From: Johnsonella ignava ATCC 51276
GTDB lineage: Bacteria; Bacillota; Clostridia; Lachnospirales; Lachnospiraceae
Reading direction: 5' to 3'
Length of the DNA: 64,000 nucleotides
Assembly (NCBI RefSeq): GCF_000235445.1
Contig: NZ_JH378836.1
Span: forward strand, 1-64,000
Position 1 is the first letter of the stretch; each line of letters starts with the position of its first letter. This document shows positions 1 to 8,727 of the stretch, piece after piece. The translations under genes and the position numbers were made by a program. Under the pieces are notes generated by a model. That model was not told the origin of the DNA. It ran no database searches and saw only the letters and a program-made list of their open reading frames with translations.

Positions 1-2
1 CA

Positions 3-390
3 TTCCATTTTTTATGCAGAAAAATAGTGAGGGAAAATCAGTACGGACGCAAGGAAGAACTGTATGAATGCGAAGACTGTAGCGGATGTCCATATGCAAA
101 GAAAATGTAAGAAGACAGATAAGAATAGAACCGTTCGGATCAATCAGGAACTAACTTCCATGCATCAGGAAGTAATTAAAAACCTAGAAAGTATCCACGG
201 TGCGTTATTACGAATGAACCGTTCGATACAAGCAGAAGGCACTTTCGGAATTATGAAAAATGACCGTTGTTACAAGAGAATTATCCGAAGAGGTATTCAT
301 TCAGTCAAACTGGAAGTTTTACTCGTGGCGATAGGCCATAATTTATATAAATATCAGAAAAAAAAGATGAGAAACAGAACTGCCGCATAG
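3..390 (+). pseudogene. IS1182-like transposase, C-terminal remnant (frameshifted)
   Basis: This is the tail of a DDE transposase of the IS1182 type; the 5' part lies outside the window. The frame from base 3 reads a cysteine-bearing segment (YECEDCSGCPYAKK) and then stops. The homologous continuation (KCKKTDKNRTVRINQEL, then EGTFGIMKNDRCYKRIIRRG and HNLYKYQKKK) is in the next frame. The join falls in the A run at about 102-105, so one extra base is the simplest explanation. The closing block, with E-G-x-F-G near an R-R-G motif, is typical of the last 60 residues of such transposases. It is not expected to make active enzyme. The family name rests on recalled motifs only. Confidence 0.7.
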
Positions 391-471
391 ATTCAAAAAA
401 AGAACTTCTATGGGGTAGGGGAAGTGTGCTTTTTTTGCGTATGATTTCAGTCATTTATACACAATAAGTGC

Positions 472-523
472 AAAAAGGGAGATGCGAAAAAACTCAATTG
501 AGTTTTTTCACATCCCCTTTTTT
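472..523. terminator. long hairpin, probable bidirectional terminator
   Basis: An almost perfect inverted repeat of about 23 bp per arm (AAAAAGGGAGATGCG plus a short A run and CTC, against its complement) surrounds a central AATT and ends in a T run. It lies between the transposase remnant and ribD and could end transcription in either direction. It may also be the end structure of the old insertion sequence. Confidence 0.65.
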
Positions 524-597
524 ATTTTAAAACTGTGTCCCCTCTAAATTTAATCACAGTATACTTTAGCTTCACATGTCAAGAAAATCGGTTTGGA

Positions 598-625
598 TAG
601 TTTAATTCAAGTAGTTTAATTCAAG
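598..625. repeat. two perfect tandem copies of a 14 bp unit upstream of ribD
   Basis: The unit TAGTTTAATTCAAG occurs twice back to back, ending 43 bases before the ribD start. It could be a repeated regulator site or slippage. No FMN-riboswitch signature is seen in this leader. Confidence 0.6.
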
Positions 626-668
626 GCATGTATTTTTTACTGCAATATTATTTCTAAGGAGGTTTAAC

Positions 669-1772
669 TTGAATGATTTAGAGTATATGAAACTAGCCGT
701 CGAACTTGCACGCAAAGGAGCCGGAAAAGTCAGTCCCAACCCTATGGTCGGTGCGGTAATAGTAAAGAATGACAAGATTATAGGGAAGGGATATCACAAA
801 AAATTTGGTAGTTCTCATGCTGAGATAAATGCTCTAAAAGACTGTGTGGCTTCTACAAAAGATGCCACAATATACGTTACTTTGGAACCCTGCTGCCATT
901 ATGGGAAAACCCCTCCATGTACAGAGGCAATTATAAAAAGTGGTATTTCAAGAGTAGTTATAGGTACACTGGATGTAAACCCTGTTGTTGCCGGAAAAGG
1001 TTCTTATCAATTGCAGCAACATGGAATTCAGGTGGATATCGGTGTATTGGAACATGAGTGCAAACATCTGATTAGATTTTTTAAAAAATTTATAATTGAT
1101 AAAAAACCTTTTGTATTGATGAAATACGCTATGACTATGGATGGTAAAACAGCGACTTACACAGGTGCTTCAAAATGGATAAGCTGCGAAAAGTCGAGAG
1201 AAAAAGTCCATCAGTTGCGAAGTGAGTTTTCAGCCATAATGGTAGGTATCACAACAGTGCTAAAGGATGATCCGATGTTGAATTGTCGAATAGAAAACGG
1301 CAGAAATCCAATTCGCATTATCTGCGATACTACTTTGAAATTACCTTTGACATCTCAAATTGTAAAAACTGCACATTCAATAGAAACATATATAGCAACC
1401 GCTCAGACGGATGATGAAAAACTGATTCCATACAAAGAGCTTGGGTGTAAATTTATCACGGTTGATAAAAAAGGGGATTTTATAAATTTAAATCAACTTA
1501 TGACAAAACTAGGCAAACTGCAAATAGATAGTGTTTTATTGGAAGGTGGCGGTATGCTCAACTGGAGTGCATTAAATGAAAGGATTGTGCAGGAAATTGC
1601 AGTTTTTGTTTCTCCAAAAGTGTTTGGCGGTTCACCTCATACTCCTGTAACCGGTCAGGGCATATCTATACCTGATAATGCCATAAAACTGCAGCCCTGT
1701 TCATTTTCTTCTGTCGGCAGTGATTTTCTAATAGAAAGTGAGGTAATTTATCCATGTTCACAGGAATTGTAG
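669..1772 (+). CDS. ribD: RibD, diaminohydroxyphosphoribosylaminopyrimidine deaminase / 5-amino-6-(5-phosphoribosylamino)uracil reductase
   Basis: Bifunctional cytosolic enzyme for the second and third steps of riboflavin synthesis: deamination of the pyrimidine made from GTP, then NADPH-dependent reduction of the ribosyl chain. The N-terminal deaminase domain (about residues 1-145) shows the zinc-site motifs HAEINAL and PCCHYGKTPPC. The C-terminal dihydrofolate-reductase-like domain shows MTMDGKTAT and LLEGGGMLNWS. At 367 residues it has normal length. The start is TTG at 669: AAGGAGG at 656-662 is well placed and the ATG at 673 runs straight into a stop. It overlaps ribE by 19 bases, so the operon is probably translationally coupled. 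Confidence 0.96.
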   Translation: MNDLEYMKLAVELARKGAGKVSPNPMVGAVIVKNDKIIGKGYHKKFGSSHAEINALKDCVASTKDATIYVTLEPCCHYGKTPPCTEAIIKSGISRVVIGTLDVNPVVAGKGSYQLQQHGIQVDIGVLEHECKHLIRFFKKFIIDKKPFVLMKYAMTMDGKTATYTGASKWISCEKSREKVHQLRSEFSAIMVGITTVLKDDPMLNCRIENGRNPIRIICDTTLKLPLTSQIVKTAHSIETYIATAQTDDEKLIPYKELGCKFITVDKKGDFINLNQLMTKLGKLQIDSVLLEGGGMLNWSALNERIVQEIAVFVSPKVFGGSPHTPVTGQGISIPDNAIKLQPCSFSSVGSDFLIESEVIYPCSQEL

Positions 1773-2386
1773 AGGAATTAGGCAAAATTCAAAAAATTGA
1801 AGGCGGCTCACATTGTAAATTAACTATATCTGCAAAAAAAATTTTAGAAGATATCAAATTAGGCGACAGTATAGCTGTCAATGGCATATGTCTTACTGTA
1901 GTAAAATTCACATCCAGTTCTTTCACAGTAGATATTATGATGGAAACCTGGAAAAGAACTTCACTTTATAAATTAAATCCAGGAAGCCCTGTAAATCTTG
2001 AGAGAGCGATGCCTGCAAACGGCAGATTCGGCGGTCATATCGTATCCGGGCATATAGACGGTACGGGAGAAATAGTCAGTATCAGGCAGGACGGAAATGC
2101 CGTCTGGTACCGGATTAAAACCTCTAAAAAAATTATGAAATTTATAATCCAAAAGGGCTCTATAGCAATTGACGGCATAAGCCTGACAGTAGCAGAGGCA
2201 GGAAATGCAGATTTTTATGTATCTGTCATTCCTCATACTTTAAGCAATACCGTTTTAGCGACCAGGCATCCGGGAGATATTGTAAATCTTGAAAATGATA
2301 TAGTGGGCAAATACATTGAATCCTTCACAAAAAAAAGCGAAAATTCGAAACTATGTGAAAACTTTTTACCGGGCAACTGGTTTTAA
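1754..2386 (+). CDS. ribE: RibE, riboflavin synthase alpha chain
   Basis: Last step of riboflavin synthesis: dismutation of two 6,7-dimethyl-8-ribityllumazine molecules into riboflavin and the pyrimidine precursor. The protein begins MFTGIVEELG, the family hallmark, and carries two similar lumazine-binding halves, each with an NGICLTV or DGISLTV motif (about residues 38-44 and 136-142). A GGHIVSGHIDG block lies near residues 93-103. The 210-residue length is normal. Its ATG lies inside the end of ribD and the next gene follows after 21 bases, fitting a four-gene operon. Lumazine synthase, its substrate supplier, is the last gene of the same operon. Confidence 0.96.
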   Translation: MFTGIVEELGKIQKIEGGSHCKLTISAKKILEDIKLGDSIAVNGICLTVVKFTSSSFTVDIMMETWKRTSLYKLNPGSPVNLERAMPANGRFGGHIVSGHIDGTGEIVSIRQDGNAVWYRIKTSKKIMKFIIQKGSIAIDGISLTVAEAGNADFYVSVIPHTLSNTVLATRHPGDIVNLENDIVGKYIESFTKKSENSKLCENFLPGNWF

Positions 2387-2407
2387 AATATGAAAGGATA
2401 AAAGACT

Positions 2408-3640
2408 ATGAAATATCAAAATGTAAAGAATGCCATTAAGGCATTACAAAAAGGTGAACTGATTCTTGTTATGGATGACAAAGACAGGGAAAATGAAGGC
2501 GATTTAATTTGTTCGGCAAAACATGCTACAACTGAAAATGTAAACTTTATGGCGACATATGCCAAAGGCTTAATATGCATTCCCATGAGTAGTGAAATTG
2601 CCGACAGACTTAAGTTGCAGCCTATGGTTTTGAACAACACTGATAATCATGAAACTGCCTTTACCGTATCCATTGATTATAAAACTACTACTACAGGTAT
2701 CTCAGCCGCAGAAAGAGCTTTAACTGCCCGCATGTGCATAGATGAAAAAGCAAGACCCGATGATTTTCGCAGACCGGGTCATATGTTTCCTCTAATTGCA
2801 AAAGCAGGAGGAGTTTTAGTAAGAAACGGTCATACTGAGGCTACTGTAGACCTTATGCGTCTATCCGGACTGGATGAATGCGGTCTGTGCTGCGAAGTTA
2901 TGAAAGATGACGGAAACATGATGAGAACTTCCGACTTGCTGGATTTTGCAAAAAAGCATAATATCCCTTTTCTGACTATAAAAGAACTTCAGGAATACCG
3001 CAAGTTTTTTGATAACCTTGTAGAGTGTGTATCTATTTCAGAAATGCCTACAATCTATGGAGATTTCAAAGCTCACTGTTACATTAACAAGTTAAACAAT
3101 GAGCATCACATTGCCCTGGTTATGGGAGATATTTCATCAGGCGAAAATATATTGTGCCGGGTACATTCCGAATGTTTAACAGGAGATGTTTTCGGATCGC
3201 TGCGTTGTGATTGCGGTGAGCAATTTGATAAAGCCATGAAGATGATTTCCAAAAATGGCAGCGGTATATTATTGTATATGAGACAGGAAGGAAGAGGTAT
3301 AGGTATTGTAAATAAACTTAAAGCCTATCATCTCCAGGACAATGGTATGGACACTCTGGAAGCAAATCTGGCATTGGGATTTGATGCTGATTTAAGAGAA
3401 TATTATATAGGTGCCCAGATACTGCGTGATCTGGGTGTCAAGTCTCTGGAATTATTGACTAACAACCCTGATAAAATATACCAGCTTGAGGATTACAATA
3501 TGGTTATAGCTAAACGTCTGCCGATTGAAATAGAAGCTAATCCCTATGATCTCTTTTATCTGGAAACCAAGAAAAATAGAATGGGACATATTTTGAATAT
3601 AAAGCAGTCCGGTAAACATACGAAAATAAAATTGCAATAG
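2408..3640 (+). CDS. ribBA: RibBA, 3,4-dihydroxy-2-butanone 4-phosphate synthase / GTP cyclohydrolase II
   Basis: Supplies both riboflavin precursors. The N-terminal half (about 1-200) converts ribulose 5-phosphate to dihydroxybutanone phosphate and shows DDKDRENEGDL and RPGHMFPLIA. The C-terminal half (about 205-400) opens GTP and shows the zinc ligands in CLTGDVFGSLRCDCG, followed by MRQEGRGIG and the LLTNNPDKI block. The 410-residue length is typical. The start ATG has an AAAGGA site about 9 bases upstream. It is the third gene of the rib operon. Keeping both domains fused means the operon alone can run the pathway apart from a phosphatase step. Confidence 0.96.
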   Translation: MKYQNVKNAIKALQKGELILVMDDKDRENEGDLICSAKHATTENVNFMATYAKGLICIPMSSEIADRLKLQPMVLNNTDNHETAFTVSIDYKTTTTGISAAERALTARMCIDEKARPDDFRRPGHMFPLIAKAGGVLVRNGHTEATVDLMRLSGLDECGLCCEVMKDDGNMMRTSDLLDFAKKHNIPFLTIKELQEYRKFFDNLVECVSISEMPTIYGDFKAHCYINKLNNEHHIALVMGDISSGENILCRVHSECLTGDVFGSLRCDCGEQFDKAMKMISKNGSGILLYMRQEGRGIGIVNKLKAYHLQDNGMDTLEANLALGFDADLREYYIGAQILRDLGVKSLELLTNNPDKIYQLEDYNMVIAKRLPIEIEANPYDLFYLETKKNRMGHILNIKQSGKHTKIKLQ

Positions 3641-3729
3641 GTTGAGATATATTAACGATTAAACCAGCTCTAACAATAAAAACAGGTAGTTTTTAACACT
3701 AATTAATTATTATCAAGGAGGCAAAATAA

Positions 3730-4197
3730 ATGAAAATCTATGAGGGAAAATTAGTATCAGAGGGTATGAAAATCGGCATTGTGATTGCCAGATTCAATGA
3801 ATTTATAACTTCTAAATTGTTGTCAGGTGCATTGGACGGTTTGGTTCGTGAAAATGTCAGAAAAGATGATATTGAAATCGCTTGGGTTCCCGGAGCTTTT
3901 GAAATACCGCTGGTTGCATCTAAAATGGTAAAAAGCAACAAATACCATGCCATAATATGTCTAGGAGCTGTTATACGTGGAAATACGGACCATTATAATT
4001 ATGTGTGCAGTGAAGTCTCAAAAGGTATAGCTCAGATTGCTTTGGAAAGCGGTACTCCCGTCATATTTGGAGTTCTTACAACAGATACTATTGAGCAGGC
4101 TATTGAAAGAGCCGGTACAAAATCCGGAAATAAAGGTTATGAATGTGCTCATAGTGCCATTGAAATGGTCAATTTGCTTAGAGAAATTAGCGGATAG
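3730..4197 (+). CDS. ribH: RibH, 6,7-dimethyl-8-ribityllumazine synthase
   Basis: Condenses dihydroxybutanone phosphate with the ribitylaminopyrimidine to give lumazine, the substrate of RibE; family members form large icosahedral or pentameric shells. Visible motifs are the N-terminal IVIARFNEFIT, the substrate loop WVPGAFEIP, the catalytic-histidine region GAVIRGNTDHYNYV (His near residue 89) and PVIFGVLTTD. At 155 residues it is full length. AAGGAGG stands 8 bases before the ATG. It closes the operon after an 89-base gap. The following 250 bases are AT-rich with no clear terminator hairpin. Confidence 0.96.
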   Translation: MKIYEGKLVSEGMKIGIVIARFNEFITSKLLSGALDGLVRENVRKDDIEIAWVPGAFEIPLVASKMVKSNKYHAIICLGAVIRGNTDHYNYVCSEVSKGIAQIALESGTPVIFGVLTTDTIEQAIERAGTKSGNKGYECAHSAIEMVNLLREISG

Positions 4198-4354
4198 CTC
4201 ATATAAACTGATCATCAACTTTTTATCAAATATAATATTTTATAATATATTAAATTTTTTTATATTTATCTCTGAAACATAAATATAGAAAAATTAATAT
4301 CTTTGTGTATAGGAAATAGTAGCACCAATTTAATTAAATATTTTTCTATAGCGC

Positions 4355-4384
4355 TTGCCAACTCTATACTAACTTGTGTATAAT
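4355..4384 (+). promoter_or_regulatory. sigma-A-type promoter for the flavodiiron gene
   Basis: TTGCCA at 4355-4360 and TATAAT at 4379-4384 are separated by 18 bases, about 80 bases before the flavodiiron start. Both boxes are near consensus. It is the best promoter match seen in the rib-flavodiiron gap, suggesting separate transcription from rib. Confidence 0.65.
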
Positions 4385-4465
4385 CAACATAAGATATTTA
4401 ATAAATAAAATAACGCTATTTTATATCTTTAACACTTTTAAATAGTATTGTTTATGGAGGAAAAG

Positions 4466-5680
4466 ATGCATCAAAGCAGAAAAATTACAGATGATGTTTA
4501 TTATGTGGGAGGAAGTGATAGGCGTATAAGCCGTTTTGAAAACGTATTTCCCGTACCTGACGGCATAGCATATAATTCATATCTCGTACTTGATGAAAAA
4601 ACAGTGCTGCTCGACACTGTTGATCTTTCAGTAAGCAGAGTATTTCTTGAAAATATAGAACACCTGTTAAACGGAAGAAAACTTGACTATGTAATTATAA
4701 ATCATATGGAATGTGATCACTCATGCACACTTGAAGAGCTTGTACTTCGTTATCCTGATATTCAATTTATAGGGAATGCAAAGACATTTACCTTTATGAA
4801 ACAGTTTTTCAAATTTCCGGTAGATGGTCATACCATTGAGGTTAAAGAGGGAAGCACTTTAACTACCGGTAAACATACATTTTCATTTCATATGGCACCA
4901 ATGGTTCACTGGCCGGAAGTAATGATGACCTATGATACAACTGAAAAAATTATGTTTACATCAGATGCTTTTGGTACCTTCGGTGCTTTAAACGGAAATA
5001 TATTTGTTGATGAGCTTGAAGACCGTATCCTTCTACTTCCTGAAGCAAGACGCTACTATACTAATATAGTAGGTAAATATGGTGCACAGGTACAGGCTGT
5101 GCTTAAAAAAATTGCTCCGCTTGATATACGATATATATGTGCACTTCATGGACCTGTATGGAACAATCAGGAAGATATAGCCTGGATCCTTGATAAATAC
5201 AATAAGTGGTCAAGCTATACACCCGAAACTGAAGACATAGTTATATTTTATGGAAGTATTTATGGAAATACTGAAAATGCCGTTAATGTACTTTCAGTAA
5301 AACTTGCACAGCTTGGGGTAAAAAATATAAAGATGTATGATGTAGCCGAAACTGATATATCATACCTTATTGCTGAGGCTTTTCGTGCAAAAGTCCTTGT
5401 ATTTGCCTCATCCTCATATAATGCAGGTGTGTTTGATAAAATGGAGTATCTTCTTCTTGACCTTAAAGCACATAATATTCAAAACAGAAGTGTAATGCTT
5501 ATAGAAAACGGTTCCTGGGCACCTTCAGCCGCAAAAGCAATGAATGAGATTATATCAGGAATGAAAAATATAAATCTTTTAAACCACAACTTAAGTATAA
5601 AATCACAATTAAATCCTGAACAGGAAGAACAGATAGATGCCACGGCACAGGTGTTAAAGCAGGCACTGCAAACTTCTTAA
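4466..5680 (+). CDS. flavodiiron protein (class A, NO/O2 reductase)
   Basis: Cytosolic detoxifying enzyme that reduces O2 to water or NO to N2O in anaerobes. The N-terminal metallo-beta-lactamase-like domain (about 1-245) carries the diiron ligands: HMECDH near residue 80, a histidine in MVHWPEVM, the aspartate in FTSDAFG and the histidine in ALHGPVW. The C-terminal flavodoxin domain (about 250-400) starts with VIFYGSIYGNTENA, the FMN phosphate loop. Length is 404 residues, with no rubredoxin or flavin-reductase extension. ATG 4466 is chosen because GGAGG at 4456-4460 sits 5 bases before it; an in-frame TTG at 4448 is less likely. A neighbouring rib operon fits the flavin need. Confidence 0.93.
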   Translation: MHQSRKITDDVYYVGGSDRRISRFENVFPVPDGIAYNSYLVLDEKTVLLDTVDLSVSRVFLENIEHLLNGRKLDYVIINHMECDHSCTLEELVLRYPDIQFIGNAKTFTFMKQFFKFPVDGHTIEVKEGSTLTTGKHTFSFHMAPMVHWPEVMMTYDTTEKIMFTSDAFGTFGALNGNIFVDELEDRILLLPEARRYYTNIVGKYGAQVQAVLKKIAPLDIRYICALHGPVWNNQEDIAWILDKYNKWSSYTPETEDIVIFYGSIYGNTENAVNVLSVKLAQLGVKNIKMYDVAETDISYLIAEAFRAKVLVFASSSYNAGVFDKMEYLLLDLKAHNIQNRSVMLIENGSWAPSAAKAMNEIISGMKNINLLNHNLSIKSQLNPEQEEQIDATAQVLKQALQTS

Positions 5681-5698
5681 GAGTTTGTGTAGATGCAT

Positions 5699-5733
5699 AA
5701 AAAGGAGGATACATCAGATGTACCCTCCTTTTT
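5699..5733. terminator. bidirectional intrinsic terminator
   Basis: AAAAAGGAGG (5699-5708) pairs with CCTCCTTTTT (5724-5733), with an inner TACAT/ATGTA stem. It sits between the convergent flavodiiron gene (+) and regulator gene (-), and gives a T run on both strands. Confidence 0.8.
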
Positions 5734-5800
5734 ACGGTTAGAATTTTTAAAACCCTTTTAATAACTTTCAGCACCTTTGACCTTTTAAGATATTTTTATC

Positions 5801-6166
5801 CTAGTCCATACCAAAATGTTTTTTTATACATTTAAAGGTCTCTTCACTCATATAGTGTTCAAGTCTGCACGCATCTTTTTCAGCAACTTTATCATTTACA
5901 CCTATTTTTATCAAGATCTCTGTAAGCACTATATGTTTTTCAAGTGTGCGTTTAGCAATCTCCATACCGGCTTCTGTAAGGTTGATATGACTGTCTTCAT
6001 CAATTTCTATAAGTCCGTTTTCACGGAATTTCTTCATCTGTTCACTTACCGTAGGTTTTGAATATCCCATCTCTCTGGCGATGTCAACAGAACGTACAGC
6101 CCCTGTTTTCTGCTTAAGTCTCAATATGGTTTCTAAATACATCTCTCCGGCTTCTTGTATGATCAT
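5801..6166 (-). CDS. DtxR-family metal-dependent transcriptional regulator
   Basis: DNA-binding repressor of the DtxR/MntR family. Residues 1-65 form the winged helix-turn-helix (VDIAREMGYSKPTVSEQMKK) and 66-121 the dimerisation and metal domain. There is no C-terminal SH3-like domain, as in MntR-type short forms (121 residues). The metal ligands resemble the DtxR regulatory site: Met9, Cys100, Glu103 and His104 (ACRLEH) line up with Met10, Cys102, Glu105 and His106 of DtxR, while several second-site ligands look absent. Iron sensing is therefore more likely than manganese, but this is inference. ATG has GGAGG 8 bases upstream. Its target genes cannot be read from the window. Confidence 0.9.
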   Translation of the reverse strand: MIIQEAGEMYLETILRLKQKTGAVRSVDIAREMGYSKPTVSEQMKKFRENGLIEIDEDSHINLTEAGMEIAKRTLEKHIVLTEILIKIGVNDKVAEKDACRLEHYMSEETFKCIKKHFGMD

Positions 6167-6252
6167 ATATTATCCTCCAATTTCAAAATCCGTTTTGATG
6201 CCATGCAGAACAAGTATAACATTTTATAAGAATTTATTCAATAAAATTTAAA

Positions 6253-6294
6253 ATACTGATTAAACCATACTGATTAAACCATACTGATTAAACC
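6253..6294. repeat. three perfect tandem copies of a 14 bp unit
   Basis: ATACTGATTAAACC is repeated three times without mismatch in the gap upstream of the DtxR-type gene and downstream of the P-loop gene. Slippage is possible in later generations. It may be a repeated operator or a neutral minisatellite. Confidence 0.75.
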
Positions 6295-6357
6295 ATCGCT
6301 TTTAGCTGTTAAGACAAATATCAAACAGGAAATATAATCAAAACAACTTACACATAC

Positions 6358-7044
6358 CTACATCATCCATCCTTCTCTCATAAATAATTTAAGCGGTATA
6401 ATTTCACCGTCCATATTTTCAGGCAACTGTTTTGCAACCTCCTCCATAGCTGCAGTATAGAGTATAGGAAGATCAAGTGTTTTTGAAACTTCACGACATA
6501 ACTGCTGACCTTTTAAAAGATCATCAACAGTAGTTGCCTTAAGCATATGTGTTGTGTTTACAATACCTGTAATATCAAGTCCTGACTGTGCTCTTATTCC
6601 GTTAATAAAATCTACGGCTTTCTCACAGGTATTTGTCTCAGGACGATTTGCATTCAATATAAATAAATGCTGAAAGCCTATATTTTTAAGGAAATTCCTG
6701 TATCTTCCCAAAGTTCTGGTACCGGCAGGGTTCCCGCCTACATCCATGATAAGCTGGCAATTATTATCTTCTATGGGTGTCATAATATCAGCTGAAACAG
6801 CAGGTATATCAACAGCAGTAGCTTTAACGGAACTTGAAAATATCCTTATTCCAAGTTTTTTCAGCTCATCTTCCTTTTCCCTGCTCCTAAAATACAGATT
6901 TATAACATCAAGATCCGCAATAGCAACATTATCATACTGCTTTTTAAGCCTTACTGCCAAATTAAGAGAAAACTCTGTTTTACCACTGCCGTAATGTCCG
7001 GTTACTATACGTATCCTATGTTCAAATCCATAAATACCATCCAT
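6358..7044 (-). CDS. P-loop ATPase of the MinD/Mrp-like (SIMIBI) type, function unknown
   Basis: A soluble 228-residue nucleotide-binding protein. The Walker A motif GHYGSGKTEFS lies at about residues 17-27. A switch-like DLDVINLYFRSRE and a Walker B-like MDVGGNPAGTRTLGR (aspartate near residue 101) follow, and NANRPETNTCEKA may be the base-binding strand. This pattern fits the dinitrogenase-reductase/MinD superfamily, but no iron-sulfur CxxC pair typical of Mrp is seen. It lies on the minus strand 163 bases downstream of brnQ, so it may belong to the amino-acid fermentation set or stand alone. Its substrate is unknown to me. Confidence 0.75.
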   Translation of the reverse strand: MDGIYGFEHRIRIVTGHYGSGKTEFSLNLAVRLKKQYDNVAIADLDVINLYFRSREKEDELKKLGIRIFSSSVKATAVDIPAVSADIMTPIEDNNCQLIMDVGGNPAGTRTLGRYRNFLKNIGFQHLFILNANRPETNTCEKAVDFINGIRAQSGLDITGIVNTTHMLKATTVDDLLKGQQLCREVSKTLDLPILYTAAMEEVAKQLPENMDGEIIPLKLFMREGWMM

Positions 7045-7207
7045 ATAATTTAAGTACCTCTCAAACCTAATAATACAAAGCGCATCCTCAGATATATGCA
7101 GACATAGCTGCTACATATATGAAGACACGCTCCTTATAAATTTATACTATTAATTATTATATTAAAATATAATGTTTATAAAATCTATATCCTAATTTAT
7201 TTTAAAA

Positions 7208-8575
7208 CTATTTTGAAGCCTTTTGAAGTGCTTCCTCCTGCTTTAAGAAATCCTCAAGAGTACCCCCTATACCTGTTGCCGTAGCAATTATAGTAAATAT
7301 TATTCCGAACACCAGTGTAGGAACCACCCATTCAAAACCTATTGAATGAAGCGGTAACGAATTAATGAAGCTCTTAAAGCCCTCAAAGCCTGCCGACTTT
7401 ATAGGAGCATTCTGGACAAAACCGACTATAAATGCGCCTGTAACCACACCTGCATAAGTAAGATTATATTTTATATATTTATCAAAGAATGATACCAGTA
7501 TAAGTGCTATAATCATAGGATAAACACATGAAAGTATAGGTCCTGAGTATTCAATCATCTTAGTAACGCCTAGAAGTGAAAGAATAAATGATATAATAGT
7601 TGTAACTACTGCAACTGCTTTATATTCAAGTGCCCCCTTTGACAGAGACTGAAAATAATTGCCACATACCGATACAAGCCCTACTGAGGTTGTAAGACAT
7701 GCCAGTGTAACTACTATTCCCATAAGTACTTTTCCCGTAGTTCCAAGCATCATATTAACCATACCTATAAGTATTTCCGTTCTATCATTTTCAGGGGTAT
7801 AGTAGCTGCTTACAGTAGCACCTGCATAGGTAAGGCTTCCGTAAACAAGTGCAAGAAGTACAAAAGAAACTATACCGACCTGTATGCTTGCCTTTATCTG
7901 TGTCTTTTTATCTTTATAGCCCCTCCTTGCAAGATCCGCAGAAACTATACCTGCAAAAAGTGCGGATACCATAGCATCCATAGTCTGATAACCTTCCTTA
8001 AGTCCACGCACAAACATACCTGAATCTTCTGAATGTACTATCTGACCCGGAGGCTTTACTATTGAAACTATAACTACAACTGCAAGTACTATAAGAAGAC
8101 CCGGTGTAAGATATTTTCCTATAATTTCTATAACCTTGCCTTCATTTAACACAAAATATAATGTTAATGCAAAAAATATAAAGCATGTAACAATCTTTAT
8201 ATTTCTTTGTGTACCGTGAGACAGCCCTACCGGCTGAAGCGGCTGTATAAATATCTCATATGTAGTTGCCCCTGTTCTAGGTATAGCATATAGAGGCCCT
8301 ATTGTTAATATAATAAGCAGTCCGAGAGCAGCTGCAAATACAGGATTTACTCTTTTTCCAAGTGCTTCGGCTTTACCTCCAAGCATTACGGTAACTATAA
8401 CTCCGAGGATTGGAAGCACCGGGTCGGAAAGAAGAAATCCAAGCATTACTTCAACCCATTTGCTCTTGGCAACCACTCCGAGATAGGGGGGGAATATAAG
8501 ATTTCCCGCTCCAAAGAATATTGCGAATAGAGCAAATCCGCATATAATAATGTCTTTCTTTTTTATCTCTGTCAT
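7208..8575 (-). CDS. brnQ: BrnQ, branched-chain amino acid:cation symporter
   Basis: Integral membrane transporter importing leucine, isoleucine and valine with Na+ or H+. The protein begins with IIICGFALFAIFFGAGNLIF, the family signature, and shows about twelve hydrophobic segments over 455 residues (PRTGATTYEIF near residue 100, SADLARRGYKDKKTQ near 215). ATG 8575 is chosen: AGGAGG at 8580-8585 lies 4-5 bases upstream, whereas the longer frame to 8608 has no such site. It is the last gene of the minus-strand block and would supply substrate to IlvE and the Vor-Ptb-Buk enzymes encoded upstream. Confidence 0.93.
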   Translation of the reverse strand: MTEIKKKDIIICGFALFAIFFGAGNLIFPPYLGVVAKSKWVEVMLGFLLSDPVLPILGVIVTVMLGGKAEALGKRVNPVFAAALGLLIILTIGPLYAIPRTGATTYEIFIQPLQPVGLSHGTQRNIKIVTCFIFFALTLYFVLNEGKVIEIIGKYLTPGLLIVLAVVVIVSIVKPPGQIVHSEDSGMFVRGLKEGYQTMDAMVSALFAGIVSADLARRGYKDKKTQIKASIQVGIVSFVLLALVYGSLTYAGATVSSYYTPENDRTEILIGMVNMMLGTTGKVLMGIVVTLACLTTSVGLVSVCGNYFQSLSKGALEYKAVAVVTTIISFILSLLGVTKMIEYSGPILSCVYPMIIALILVSFFDKYIKYNLTYAGVVTGAFIVGFVQNAPIKSAGFEGFKSFINSLPLHSIGFEWVVPTLVFGIIFTIIATATGIGGTLEDFLKQEEALQKASK

Positions 8576-8727
8576 GTATCCTCCTGCTGCAATTTTATTT
8601 TTAACCATTTTTTACTATGTTAAAGATTTATACCTTTATTAATATAAAATTCATATTTATTATAAAACATAAAACTAAATAAGTAATCTTAACACATAAT
8701 TATTAAAAACAAACTGCAACACTAAAA

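Noticed and set aside
390..668. FMN riboswitch before ribD
   Set aside because: None of the conserved RFN blocks is visible in the leader; only a hairpin and tandem repeats are seen.
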